Source: JAHECQ01 sp047638695 (GTDB lineage: Bacteria > Actinomycetota > Acidimicrobiia > Acidimicrobiales > SZUA-35). Taken from it: DNA of 26,205 nucleotides. The notes below the pieces were generated by a model, which was not told where the DNA came from, ran no database searches, and saw only the letters and a list, made by a program, of their open reading frames with translations. The DNA lies in assembly GCA_047638695.1 (NCBI GenBank), contig JBLINY010000064.1, positions 1-26,205 of the forward strand, given 5' to 3'. Made by a program: the position numbers and the translations under genes. Shown one piece after another: positions 7,352 to 15,207 of the stretch (positions are counted from its first letter, which is position 1; every line of letters begins with the position of its first letter).

Positions 7352-8575
7352 TCACTCTTCGAGCGACGCCATCCAATCAGAGATAAGGGCGGCCCAGCTG
7401 AACCGGTCGACGGCCAGCTGGCGTCCGTTTCTGCCCATCTGTTCGATGTCCTCGCCGCCGGCAGCGACCCGCTGCATAGCGGCGGCAAGAGCGGCAGGGT
7501 CTCCGGGCTCGACAACGACTCCTGCTCCATGATCGGCGACGAGCGCCGCCCCTTCGCCCTTGCCGGAGTAGACGACGGGGGTTGCGGTCGCCAGCATGGG
7601 AAAGACTTTCGATGGGCGGACCATCAGCGAGATGGGGAGGTCGGCCAATGTGGCTACGCCGCCGGTGACGGTCGGCAGAAGATCGGCTATTTGTTCTGGC
7701 GGAACCGGATCGACGAAACGAATGTTGGTGAGTGACCGGCTGCGGCTGGCTTCTTCGAGGCGTTCGCGTTCGCTTCCGTCGCCGATGAAGGCGAAGTGAA
7801 TGTCGCTGCCTTCAGCCTTAAGCAAAGCCATGGCTTCGATGACAACGTCGAGGCCGCTGATGTAGCCGATGTTGCCGGGGAAGACGAAGAGCGGTGCATC
7901 AATGTCTCGGAGCTCGGCTGGACGTCGGCCGGGACGCTCGGGATGGAACGTGTCGATGTCGACCCCATTCGGGAGCCAGCCGATCTTCTCTTCGGGCACA
8001 CCCTTGGCCAGCAGGCCGTCCTTGACCCCCTCGGTGACGGCGATCACCTGATCGACCCGGCTGTAGATGGTCGATTCGAGTTTGGCCAACGCTCGGTGCC
8101 CCCGCGACCCTTCGGTGAGGGAACCGAGCTCGACCGCGGCGTCAGTCCAGAGGTCGGCGACGTTCAAGACGACCTTGCGACCCTTGCGGTGTCCCAGGAG
8201 GATGCCGAGTAGCCCGGTCGTAAGTGGTGGTGACTCGATGAACAGAATGTCGGCCTTTGGTAACGTGAGCGAACGGAGCCCGCCGAGCGGCAGAAAAGTG
8301 GCGAAGCTGACAAATCGTTTCGAACCACGCCCTGATGCGGGGAGGTTCCAGATTCGGCGAACTTCGACGCCATGAAAGTCCTCGGTCATCCGCAACTTGC
8401 GACGATAGCCAGGGAGGATGGTGTCGCTCGGGTAGTGCGGCATGGCGGTAACGACGCGAACATCATGGCCAGCGGCTTCGAACTGGCGCGACATGGCCCC
8501 AAGTCGGACCTGAGCAGCACCGATCTCTGGTGGGAAGTACTGCGAGATGATGGTGATCGATCGGCGAGGTGGCAC
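7352..8575 (-). CDS. Glycosyltransferase family 4 (WbuB/WcaI-like)
   Basis: 407 aa GT-B fold glycosyltransferase. The N-terminal domain opens with ITIISQYFPPEIGAAQVRLG and contains MPHYPSD and the Leu/Pro-rich hydrophobic patch ESPPLTTGLLGILL, as in WbuB/WcaI-type enzymes of O-antigen and colanic acid loci. The C-terminal domain has LPNGVDIDTF (about 201), the FPGNIGYISGLDVVIEA nucleotide-binding start (about 232), FIGDGSERERLE and PSKVFPMLATATPVVYSGKGEG. In that last segment the usual first Glu of the GT4 EX7E motif is replaced by Pro, as is common in this subgroup. It would add a sugar to the undecaprenyl-linked acceptor at the cytosolic membrane face. It stands alone on the minus strand, convergent with the aminotransferase. 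The GTG start has no good ribosome-binding site, but no earlier start codon in frame was found just upstream and the fold begins within a few residues. Confidence 0.9.
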   Translation of the reverse strand: MPPRRSITIISQYFPPEIGAAQVRLGAMSRQFEAAGHDVRVVTAMPHYPSDTILPGYRRKLRMTEDFHGVEVRRIWNLPASGRGSKRFVSFATFLPLGGLRSLTLPKADILFIESPPLTTGLLGILLGHRKGRKVVLNVADLWTDAAVELGSLTEGSRGHRALAKLESTIYSRVDQVIAVTEGVKDGLLAKGVPEEKIGWLPNGVDIDTFHPERPGRRPAELRDIDAPLFVFPGNIGYISGLDVVIEAMALLKAEGSDIHFAFIGDGSERERLEEASRSRSLTNIRFVDPVPPEQIADLLPTVTGGVATLADLPISLMVRPSKVFPMLATATPVVYSGKGEGAALVADHGAGVVVEPGDPAALAAAMQRVAAGGEDIEQMGRNGRQLAVDRFSWAALISDWMASLEE

Positions 8576-8688
8576 GAGCCAGCATTCTAGGCGTGGGCGC
8601 GAACAGCGATGATGACGACCGGGCAGATCCCACTGGGTGGAACTACCCCGTAGGCCATCGGGCCCTTGGGACCCGGCCCAATCGTTCG

Positions 8689-8701
8689 CTACGTTACGTA
8701 G
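8689..8701. promoter_or_regulatory. CTACGT-T-ACGTAG palindrome in the gap before the Tat-exported protein
   Basis: Perfect 6-bp arms around one central T, about 47 bp upstream of the start at 8748 in the divergent gap. TTGGGA about 18 nt before TACGTT could be a -35/-10 pair overlapping the dyad, which would suit a repressor site. This is a weak, untested reading. Confidence 0.3.
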
Positions 8702-8747
8702 AGCAGTCGACGGCGGAATCGTAGGCTCAGGCGGGAAAGGTCAAGCA

Positions 8748-10934
8748 ATGGCGGACCAGAACACGAGCGCGTGGTCTAGGCGGAAGTTCATGGCCGGTGT
8801 AGGGGCCGGTGCGACGGTTATGTCGCTCGGCGCGCTGCCGCGTGTTGCTGCCGCGGCCGACAATCCTGTTGTCATCGAGAATCAAAAGTCAGGCACCACC
8901 AGCTGGCGGCTCTCCAATCGGGCGCCGGACACACTGGCCCAGGTCTCGGGCTACTGTCGGCAACACAGTGTCGTTGCCGGTCAGACAGCCGAAATCTGTG
9001 TCGGTGTTGGTAGCACCCGCTCCATTCGAGCCGAGGTCTACCGCATGGGTTGGTACGGCGGCACCGGCGGCCGCCAGGTCACGACACGGGGCAACGTCAC
9101 GGTTAATCCGTCGGCCACCCCGTCGTTGAACAACTCGACCGGTGAGATCATCTGCAATTTCCCGGTGGCCTTCAGCTTCGCCATCGACTCGTCGTGGGTC
9201 AGCGGCATCTACATGGTCAAGCTGATCGATGGCAGCGGCAACCAGTCGTACGCCCAGTTCGTTGTTCGCGACAATCGCGGCGCCGACCTGTTGTATCAGC
9301 AACCGAACACCACCAATCAGGCCTACACGGCCACGCCGACAGGAGTTTTCGGCAAGAGCCTCTACGACTATCAGAGCGCCGGAGCCGACACCGTCGGAGG
9401 CGGACCCGCAGCCGTGACCGTCAACTTCGACCGACCGTATGAGCGCTCCGGCGCCGGTCTGTTCCTATTGTTCGAGGTCGATCTGGTGCAGTTCCTGGAG
9501 CGGCACGGCTACGACGTTTCCTACGTGACCACTACAGACATTCACGACGACCCGGCCGAGTTGCGTCGTCACAAGATCATCATGTCGGCTGGACACGACG
9601 AGTACTGGACACAAGGAGTCTTTGACGGGTGGCTGGCAGCACGTGATGCCGGTGTGAGTGTCTGCTGCTTTGGTGCCAACAGCGCCTATTGGAGGGTCAG
9701 ACTCGAGAATGCTGGTGGCACCGCCCGGCGTATGGTCGCCTACAAGTTTGCGTCTGCCGTTGATCCGGGTTCGCCCAAGACGTCTCGATTCCGCGACGCT
9801 GGCCTGCCGGAGGATCAACTCTGGGGCGTGCAATACGAGTTGTTCGGCACTGGCGAGACCGATCTAGTACCCGCCGCGGTCGGCCACTGGTTCTGGGACG
9901 GCACCGGTGCCGTCGATGGCGTTGCGCTGCCCGGAACAGCGTGCGTCGGCTACGAGATCGACAATCGCCAGGGTCCTCTGCCTGCCAACACCGAGAACAC
10001 CATTCTGGCTGCGTCGCCGTATGCGACCAGCACGGCCCACATGAGCATCTACCGCTCGACCAGCGGGGCGTGGGTTTGGGCATCCGGAACGATCTCCTAC
10101 GCCTGGGCCCTCGGTCGCAGCGGGCACGCCCACGCTGCCGTTCAGCGAGCAACGCAGAACTTGCTGAATCGCATGTTGTCCGATGCCGGCGTTCCCGATC
10201 CGCCGAAACCGCCCGAGCCAGAGCCACCGCCGGTGCCGCCGGTGCCGCCGGTGCCGCCGGTGCCGGCTTTTGCCCCCTTTGCCACGGCCTCAGCGTTCGT
10301 TGGCCAGCAGTACAGCGACTTCTTGTTCCGTCAGGCTGATGGCGGCGGTATGGCCTACTGGACGGGACAGCTGGAGGCTGATGGATCGAATATGGCGGAG
10401 ATCGTCGAGCGGTTCCTTCACTCAGCCGAGTTCGCCCCCCGGTTTGAGGTGGCCCGCTTGTACCAAGCCTGCTTCGACCGAATTCCCGACACTGCGGGGT
10501 ACGACTTCTGGACATCGCGTCGCGCTCAGGGCGGCCAGCCGCTCGGGAGCATCGCCGCCAGCTTCATTTCGTCGCCAGAATTTGTTGCTCGCTACGGTTC
10601 GGGAACGTCCAACCGTCAGTTCGTCAGTGCCATGTACCGGAATGTGTTCGGCCGTGCACCCGATTCGCTCGGTCTCGACTACTGGGTCCGACGAATCGAT
10701 GGTGGGCTCGGTCGGGCGTCGACTCTGCTGGCCTTCAGCGAGAGTCTCGAATTCAAGGCGCAGTTCCAGGCGAACGTCGAGGTGATCGCCGTGTACCAGG
10801 GTCTGCTCGATCGTCCGCCGACCGAGTCGGAGGTCGTAACGTTGAGCAACGCCATCAGGCGTGGCCAGATGACCGTTACCAACGTCACCGACAATGTGCT
10901 CGAAAGCGCCGAGTACATGGGCCGAATTGGCTGA
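8748..10934 (+). CDS. Tat-exported N,N-dimethylformamidase beta-like protein with C-terminal DUF4214 repeats
   Basis: 728 aa. ATG 8748 is chosen over an upstream in-frame start at 8637 because GGAAAGG lies 7 nt before it and it places a twin-arginine signal at the very N-terminus: SRRKFM (residues 10-15), a hydrophobic stretch, then an AAAAD cleavage region near 37. Residues about 66-175 form the beta-rich domain with SSWVSGIY shared with the paralogue at 2822. Residues about 180-475 match the dimethylformamidase large-subunit C-terminal domain, with HDEYW at 283-287 and GANSAYWRVRLE near 309. A Pro-rich linker with VPP repeats (about 482-506) leads to four DUF4214-type units (about 515-725), recognisable by motifs such as MYRNVFGRAPDSLGLDYW. 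DUF4214 is usually found in surface or secreted proteins. Tat export is compatible with a folded metalloenzyme. Substrate unknown. It probably heads a surface module with the LPVTG and DUF4012 genes. Confidence 0.82.
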   Translation: MADQNTSAWSRRKFMAGVGAGATVMSLGALPRVAAAADNPVVIENQKSGTTSWRLSNRAPDTLAQVSGYCRQHSVVAGQTAEICVGVGSTRSIRAEVYRMGWYGGTGGRQVTTRGNVTVNPSATPSLNNSTGEIICNFPVAFSFAIDSSWVSGIYMVKLIDGSGNQSYAQFVVRDNRGADLLYQQPNTTNQAYTATPTGVFGKSLYDYQSAGADTVGGGPAAVTVNFDRPYERSGAGLFLLFEVDLVQFLERHGYDVSYVTTTDIHDDPAELRRHKIIMSAGHDEYWTQGVFDGWLAARDAGVSVCCFGANSAYWRVRLENAGGTARRMVAYKFASAVDPGSPKTSRFRDAGLPEDQLWGVQYELFGTGETDLVPAAVGHWFWDGTGAVDGVALPGTACVGYEIDNRQGPLPANTENTILAASPYATSTAHMSIYRSTSGAWVWASGTISYAWALGRSGHAHAAVQRATQNLLNRMLSDAGVPDPPKPPEPEPPPVPPVPPVPPVPAFAPFATASAFVGQQYSDFLFRQADGGGMAYWTGQLEADGSNMAEIVERFLHSAEFAPRFEVARLYQACFDRIPDTAGYDFWTSRRAQGGQPLGSIAASFISSPEFVARYGSGTSNRQFVSAMYRNVFGRAPDSLGLDYWVRRIDGGLGRASTLLAFSESLEFKAQFQANVEVIAVYQGLLDRPPTESEVVTLSNAIRRGQMTVTNVTDNVLESAEYMGRIG
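10228..10264 (+). repeat. 9-bp tandem repeats encoding the VPP linker
   Basis: CCGCCGGTG is repeated four times in a row and encodes the Val-Pro-Pro linker between the enzyme-like domain and the DUF4214 region. Confidence 0.85.
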
Positions 10935-11007
10935 TCCCCGATGTGGGATTGCCCAGCAACTACCATTGATTGGATCCCAGCAATCACCCACACTGGGTTG
11001 AAGCGAG

Positions 11008-11025
11008 ATGTCGTTTCCACGACAT
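11008..11025. promoter_or_regulatory. Perfect 7-bp inverted repeat just upstream of the LPVTG gene
   Basis: ATGTCGT, spacer TTCC, ACGACAT, ending 17 nt before the start at 11043 and just ahead of its GAGAGG ribosome-binding site. It could form an RNA hairpin that affects translation, or be an operator. A second dyad, TGATTG/CAATCA with 8 nt between, lies slightly upstream (about 10967-10986). Confidence 0.4.
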
Positions 11026-11042
11026 TCGAGAGAGGCATCGAC

Positions 11043-11366
11043 ATGTTCAAGAAGCTCACCACTCTGGCCGCGACGGCTTCGTTCGCAGTACTGGCGCTGG
11101 CAGGCGCGGCTTCGGCCGACACAGTCGAGTGTCAGTTCTCGGATGTGGCCGCAACCAACCCGAAGTGTTCGGTCGAGGTCAAAGCCGTCACCCTTCCCGC
11201 TGATCCCACCGAGACCGTGGCCGCACCAAGGACCACAGCACCCACAAACGTTCAGCTTCCCGTTACCGGTGGAGACGCCGCGACCCTGGCCCTTGCTGGA
11301 GCTGCGCTTCTGGGCGGAGGCGTCTTGCTCGTCGCTCGTAGTCGGCAGCTCGAGGAATCCGCCTGA
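11043..11366 (+). CDS. Small LPxTG (LPVTG) cell-wall-anchored protein
   Basis: 107 aa. ATG 11043 has GAGAGG 7 nt upstream and begins a classic Sec signal peptide (MFKK, hydrophobic core, cleavage after AASA near residue 25). The frame is open further upstream, but that part lacks such a start. The mature part is only about 45 residues before the sorting signal, with two cysteines (about 30 and 42) and a Pro/Thr-rich spacer. LPVTG at 72-76, a hydrophobic helix and the basic tail ARSRQ complete a sortase sorting signal, so the protein should be linked to the cell wall or to another surface protein. No sortase gene is in the window. The mature domain is not recognised. Neighbours: the Tat-exported DUF4214 protein 108 bp upstream and the DUF4012 gene 29 bp downstream. 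Confidence 0.85.
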   Translation: MFKKLTTLAATASFAVLALAGAASADTVECQFSDVAATNPKCSVEVKAVTLPADPTETVAAPRTTAPTNVQLPVTGGDAATLALAGAALLGGGVLLVARSRQLEESA

Positions 11367-11395
11367 CCGAGGATCGCGGGTCGGAGCGAGCTGGC

Positions 11396-13246
11396 TTGTT
11401 CCTGACGGCGTCGGCGTCTGACCGACCACAGGAATCAGCGGCGACCTCTCGCTCGGCGGCGAAAGAAACTCCAAAAAAGAAGCGACGGGTCCTGGTTGGG
11501 CTCGTCGCTTCCGTTTTTCTCTGGCTGGCTCTGTGCGCCTACACGCTCTGGCAAGCGCGAGGTGCAGCCTTGGATGGCCAGGCGGTCTTGGCCGAGCTGG
11601 CTGACGTCGATCCCACCATCGCCGACCTTGGGGCGGTACAGGTCGACCTCGAGAAGGCAGAGGCATCGCTCGGCGATGCCAACGATTCGCTGGGCCGTTG
11701 GTATCTCGAGCCAATGCGTCTGCTGCCAGTCGTTGGTCGTCAGTTGTCGGCGACGCGGGCTTTGGCCGGAACGGCCGAAACGGTTGTGGTCGACACAAAG
11801 ACCGTTGTTGCTGCCGCTGACCGAGTCGTTGGCGCTCGCAACGCCGACCGGGTGCCCGCGTTACTCTCGCTCGAGGTCGCGCTCGAGGCATTGGTCGAGA
11901 CACTTGACGAGGCCGATCTTGGACCCGACCGGGCCCTGGTTCAGCCGTTGGCTGATGCCCGGTTCTCGGCTGAAACTCAACTCGCCGAACTGCGCCAGCG
12001 AGGGGGCGACGGCCTCATCGTGGTGCGTGGTTTACGTGTCTTCAGTGACCAAGGGCGTTATCTGTTGATCGGGGCCAACGTCAACGAAATGCAAGCCGGG
12101 TCGGGGATGCCGCTGACGCTTGGCACGGTCGAGGCCAACAACAGCGAATTCTCGGTGTCGAGCTTCACGACCGTCAGCGATGTGAACCTCGGCAGGGGAG
12201 TGGCGCCGCTCGACGAGGATGTTGCTGACCTCTGGGGCTTCCTGGTGCCGGGCAACGACTTTCGAAAGCTGGCCCTCACACCTCGCTACCGGGACTACTC
12301 GGGCCCGATGGCCTTGGCCATGTATCGCCAGTTGGCCGGTGACAACCTCAGCGGTGTGCTCACCATCGATCCGGTTGCTCTTCAGGCGCTGCTCGTCGTT
12401 GTGGGCCCCATCGAGGTCGACGGCGAGGTGTTCGACGAGTCAAATGTTCTCGAATACATCTTGTCGGGGCAGTACGACAAGTTCGAGGACGAGGACCTGG
12501 TTAAAGACAGCGATGATCTGATCGCTCTCGGTGCCCAACGTCAAGACGTGCTGTCGATGGTGGCGGCCCAGGCATTCGCCGGGTTCGCGGGTGGCGACTG
12601 GGATCCGTTCGAACTGATCGAGGCCCTCCGTCCGGTCGCCGAAGGTCGCCATCTCTTGGCCTACTCGACCGATCCTGACATCCAGGCCCTCTGGGAGTTT
12701 GTCGGAGTGGCCGGGGTGATGGAGGGCGATGAGATTGGCGTCACCATGCTGAACCTTGGGGCCAACAAGCTCGACCCGTACCTCGATCTTGCCGTCGTCG
12801 CTGCTACCGGCCCAGCCGCGGCCGAGTCGGCTGCCGCAGGCGCGGAAACGGTGGTTGAACTCGAGATCACGGTGTCGAACAATGCTCCCGCCAGTGAACT
12901 CAATCAGTATGTGCTGGGGCCATGGGACGAGCTCGGCTTTGCCGACGCCGGTGGCTACACCGGGAGGCTGATGGTGATCCTGCCCGGCAGCTCGAGCGCC
13001 GCTGACTTTGTCAGACCTACTCAGCCACTCGAGGTCTTCGGGCGAGACGGTCCCATCGGTGTGATGGTTACCCGGGTTTCGCTTGATGCCGGCGAGAGCC
13101 GGACGTTCAAGGTCGAGGTTGCGATTTCGGGCCAACTCGACAGCCTGACCGTGTTGCCGAGCGCACGGGTGCCGTCAGTCGGTTGGCAGTGGAACGGCAC
13201 GAGCTTTGACGACAGCTCGCCCCGCGAGGTCACCGTCGGTCCGTGA
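11396..13246 (+). CDS. DUF4012 domain-containing membrane protein
   Basis: 616 aa. A Lys/Arg-rich cytosolic N-terminus (KKKRR near 27-31) precedes one TM helix (about 33-53); the rest should lie outside the cell. A helical stretch (about 60-215) is followed by the DUF4012 core beginning RYLLIGANVNEMQAGSGMPL (about 221), with the typical N-E-x-x-x-x-G pattern, and PGNDFRKLALTPRYRDY. The C-terminal third (about 485-616) is beta-rich. DUF4012 proteins are common beside exopolysaccharide genes in actinobacteria and Chloroflexi, but their biochemical role is not known to me. The start is a TTG at 11396 with GGAG about 9 nt upstream; an in-frame stop at 11339 leaves no ATG or GTG alternative in between. 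The last 72 bp overlap the convergent polymerase gene. Confidence 0.82.
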   Translation: MFLTASASDRPQESAATSRSAAKETPKKKRRVLVGLVASVFLWLALCAYTLWQARGAALDGQAVLAELADVDPTIADLGAVQVDLEKAEASLGDANDSLGRWYLEPMRLLPVVGRQLSATRALAGTAETVVVDTKTVVAAADRVVGARNADRVPALLSLEVALEALVETLDEADLGPDRALVQPLADARFSAETQLAELRQRGGDGLIVVRGLRVFSDQGRYLLIGANVNEMQAGSGMPLTLGTVEANNSEFSVSSFTTVSDVNLGRGVAPLDEDVADLWGFLVPGNDFRKLALTPRYRDYSGPMALAMYRQLAGDNLSGVLTIDPVALQALLVVVGPIEVDGEVFDESNVLEYILSGQYDKFEDEDLVKDSDDLIALGAQRQDVLSMVAAQAFAGFAGGDWDPFELIEALRPVAEGRHLLAYSTDPDIQALWEFVGVAGVMEGDEIGVTMLNLGANKLDPYLDLAVVAATGPAAAESAAAGAETVVELEITVSNNAPASELNQYVLGPWDELGFADAGGYTGRLMVILPGSSSAADFVRPTQPLEVFGRDGPIGVMVTRVSLDAGESRTFKVEVAISGQLDSLTVLPSARVPSVGWQWNGTSFDDSSPREVTVGP

Positions 13247-14482
13247 CGCTCTGCTACTGCCGGAGACGCTGTTACTGTCGGCGACCCTGTCGCTTGTGGA
13301 GGCACAGTTGCTTCGCTCGCCAGCGCAGGCCACGGCAACGAGAGCAAACCAGGCGAAACTTGGGCTTAGCAAGACGCCCTCGGTGAGGCCGTCGATTGCC
13401 AGGAAGACCAGCAGAGCGAGAGCGTATGGTGACTCGGCGGCTCGCCAGGTTTTGACGATCCCAATACCGAGGAGGCCGAGCCCGACGACTCCGGTAGCAA
13501 CGGTCACCTGGAGGCCCAAGTTGTGAGCATGCTCGGCGACGAAGTCGAGTTCGCCTTCGATGGTGGCCCGACGGCCAACCACGTCGACGGCCCCCACACC
13601 GTGGCCCATCAGCGGGCGTTCGCTGACGAGCCGAGCAAAGGGCGGCCATACGTCGGTGCGGCCCGTGGCGGAGGTGAGGTCACTCAAATTGCCCCGTGAG
13701 AAGAGCTGCAACACACCATCCACCTTGTTGAGCGCTGCCATGCCGGCGAGAGCTCCGAACCCCCCAGCCCAGGCCCACAGGGCAAAGCGGCGTCCATAGC
13801 GCTGATAGGCCAGAAATGCGAGGGCGGCGATCAAGGCCGCCAGGCCGGTGCGACTTTGGGTGAGGGCGAGCATTCCGGCGCCGGCGAGCGCAGCCACGAG
13901 CCCGATGATTCGCATGCTGCAGCGCGACGATGCCGCCAGCCACAACCCGGCCAGGCAGGTGATACCCATGAATCGTGCGAGTTGATTCGCTTCGAAGGCC
14001 AAAAGTTCAAGTCGTCCAGCTGACAGCGCCATGTCAGCGCCACCGAGGCGGGCGGCAGCCGATACGACGACGAAAAGGGCGCCGGCCCCGGCTATGGCTG
14101 CCGGTAGCAGCCGTCGGTCCGAGCGGAGCTGGGTGGCCAAAACGGCGATGGCACCAGCCGTCGAAGCGAAGACGAGTGACGAGAGGGGAGCAGGACCAGC
14201 GAGCCCGCTAACCGCGGCCCAGAGGATCCACGCCCAAAGCCAGGCCATTGGTTCACGACGCAGCGAGGGAAGCCAAGACGATGGCGAACGCCAAACAATG
14301 GCGGTGACGGCGAGCATGGCGATAGGAGCGGCTGCGATGCGGGTGCTGTCGCCGATGCTGTCGAACCGGTCAGACCACTGGCGAAGGTCGATGGCGGCGA
14401 TGGCTACGACAAGTGAGACCGTGCCAAAGGCGGCGGATCTCGCCCAGAGGCTGGACGACTGGGAGGAGGTGTTCGCGGTCAC
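13175..14482 (-). CDS. Wzy/O-antigen-ligase-like polysaccharide polymerase
   Basis: 435 aa polytopic membrane protein with about 10-12 hydrophobic helices between residues 15 and 390. Motifs of the O-antigen ligase (Wzy/WaaL) superfamily are in order: LTQSRTGL (about 207), SATGRTDVW (about 271), GHGVGAVD (about 293) and EHAHNLGLQV in the large extracytoplasmic loop (about 317), where the conserved histidine acts in known family members. In this locus it would polymerise flipped repeat units on the outer face, or attach polymer to an acceptor. Start GTG 14482 lies 4 bp after the stop of the Wzz-like gene, so it is the last gene of a four-gene minus-strand operon. The C-terminal about 50 residues are Ser/Ala/Arg-rich and soluble. 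The end overlaps the DUF4012 gene tail-to-tail by 72 bp, so the tail may be a stop-codon-loss extension. Confidence 0.85.
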   Translation of the reverse strand: MTANTSSQSSSLWARSAAFGTVSLVVAIAAIDLRQWSDRFDSIGDSTRIAAAPIAMLAVTAIVWRSPSSWLPSLRREPMAWLWAWILWAAVSGLAGPAPLSSLVFASTAGAIAVLATQLRSDRRLLPAAIAGAGALFVVVSAAARLGGADMALSAGRLELLAFEANQLARFMGITCLAGLWLAASSRCSMRIIGLVAALAGAGMLALTQSRTGLAALIAALAFLAYQRYGRRFALWAWAGGFGALAGMAALNKVDGVLQLFSRGNLSDLTSATGRTDVWPPFARLVSERPLMGHGVGAVDVVGRRATIEGELDFVAEHAHNLGLQVTVATGVVGLGLLGIGIVKTWRAAESPYALALLVFLAIDGLTEGVLLSPSFAWFALVAVACAGERSNCASTSDRVADSNSVSGSSRASRTDGDLAGRAVVKARAVPLPTD

Positions 14483-14486
14483 CGCG

Positions 14487-15200
14487 CTACCCGCGGGTGG
14501 AGCGGCGCGAACCCTGGCCCACCGGAAGCACGGATACCAAGGCCATGCCGGCGAGGATTACACCCACAAACGCAGTAGCTGCAGCAATCCACGCTTGTCC
14601 ACCCTCGCTCGTGCCTCGCCCAAAAGCGACGATCTCGAGCGCCGAGTTCGTACTGGCGGAGGAAGCCCGAAAGCCCTCGAGGCTGGTTCGGGTGTCGGCG
14701 ACGGCGTCAACCAATCCTTGCCGGTTGGCGATCGAGACATCGTCGGCGGCGCCGTCGAGCTTGACGAGTTCGCTTTCCTGCTGCGTCTGAAGCACCTCGA
14801 GCTCGGCGATGCTTGCGTCGGCCCCCTCGCGTCGTTCGAGCTGGTTGCGCTCGATGAGGTAGGCCATCAACGCGTCGGTCGTGGCAATGGCTTCGGCCTC
14901 GTCTGGGCCGGTGATGATGATGTCGACGTAGGTGAGGTTTGGTCGAGCCCGAGCCTTGATCTCCTGACCGGGAAGCAACAGTGACTCGATCTCGTCGTCG
15001 TCGCTTTCGAGCAGGTCGACTTGACGGAATCGGAAGGAGTCGCGGAATGCCGATGGTTCTTCTGCAGGGTCGACGCCGAGACGTCCGTTGGCGGCTGCAT
15101 CGGGCTGCGTTGATGTCGAGACGAGCCAGCCAATAATGGCGGCCAGGATCGCAAGACCTGCGATAACGGGCAGAAACGCTCGCTCAGATTCTGAAGACAT
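14487..15200 (-). CDS. Wzz-like chain-length determinant without kinase domain
   Basis: 237 aa with the two-helix hairpin layout of polysaccharide co-polymerases: TM1 about residues 10-27, TM2 about 207-226, and between them an extracytoplasmic domain with a predicted coiled coil (about 120-190, rich in Glu, Leu and Gln). No Walker motifs follow TM2, so it resembles the membrane half of a split Wzz/kinase system, or a stand-alone Wzz. It lies between the flippase (gap 7 bp) and the polymerase (gap 4 bp) on the same strand, as expected for a Wzx/Wzy pathway. It could pair with the kinase-bearing protein at 306-2648 or act independently. Sequence conservation in this family is low, so the call rests on topology, length and context. 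Confidence 0.72.
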   Translation of the reverse strand: MSSESERAFLPVIAGLAILAAIIGWLVSTSTQPDAAANGRLGVDPAEEPSAFRDSFRFRQVDLLESDDDEIESLLLPGQEIKARARPNLTYVDIIITGPDEAEAIATTDALMAYLIERNQLERREGADASIAELEVLQTQQESELVKLDGAADDVSIANRQGLVDAVADTRTSLEGFRASSASTNSALEIVAFGRGTSEGGQAWIAAATAFVGVILAGMALVSVLPVGQGSRRSTRG

Positions 15201-15207
15201 CAGAGTC

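Noticed and set aside
8637..8747. Upstream in-frame start of the Tat-exported protein
   Set aside because: It would bury the twin-arginine signal 47 residues inside, whereas the ATG at 8748 has a good ribosome-binding site.
10422..11903. Long minus-strand open frame of 493 codons
   Set aside because: It runs antisense across three well-supported plus-strand genes and their gaps, with no recognisable domain. It is a GC-rich shadow.
14031..14984. Long plus-strand open frame opposite the Wzy-like and Wzz-like genes
   Set aside because: Antisense to two genes with clear family features; composition is that of a shadow frame.
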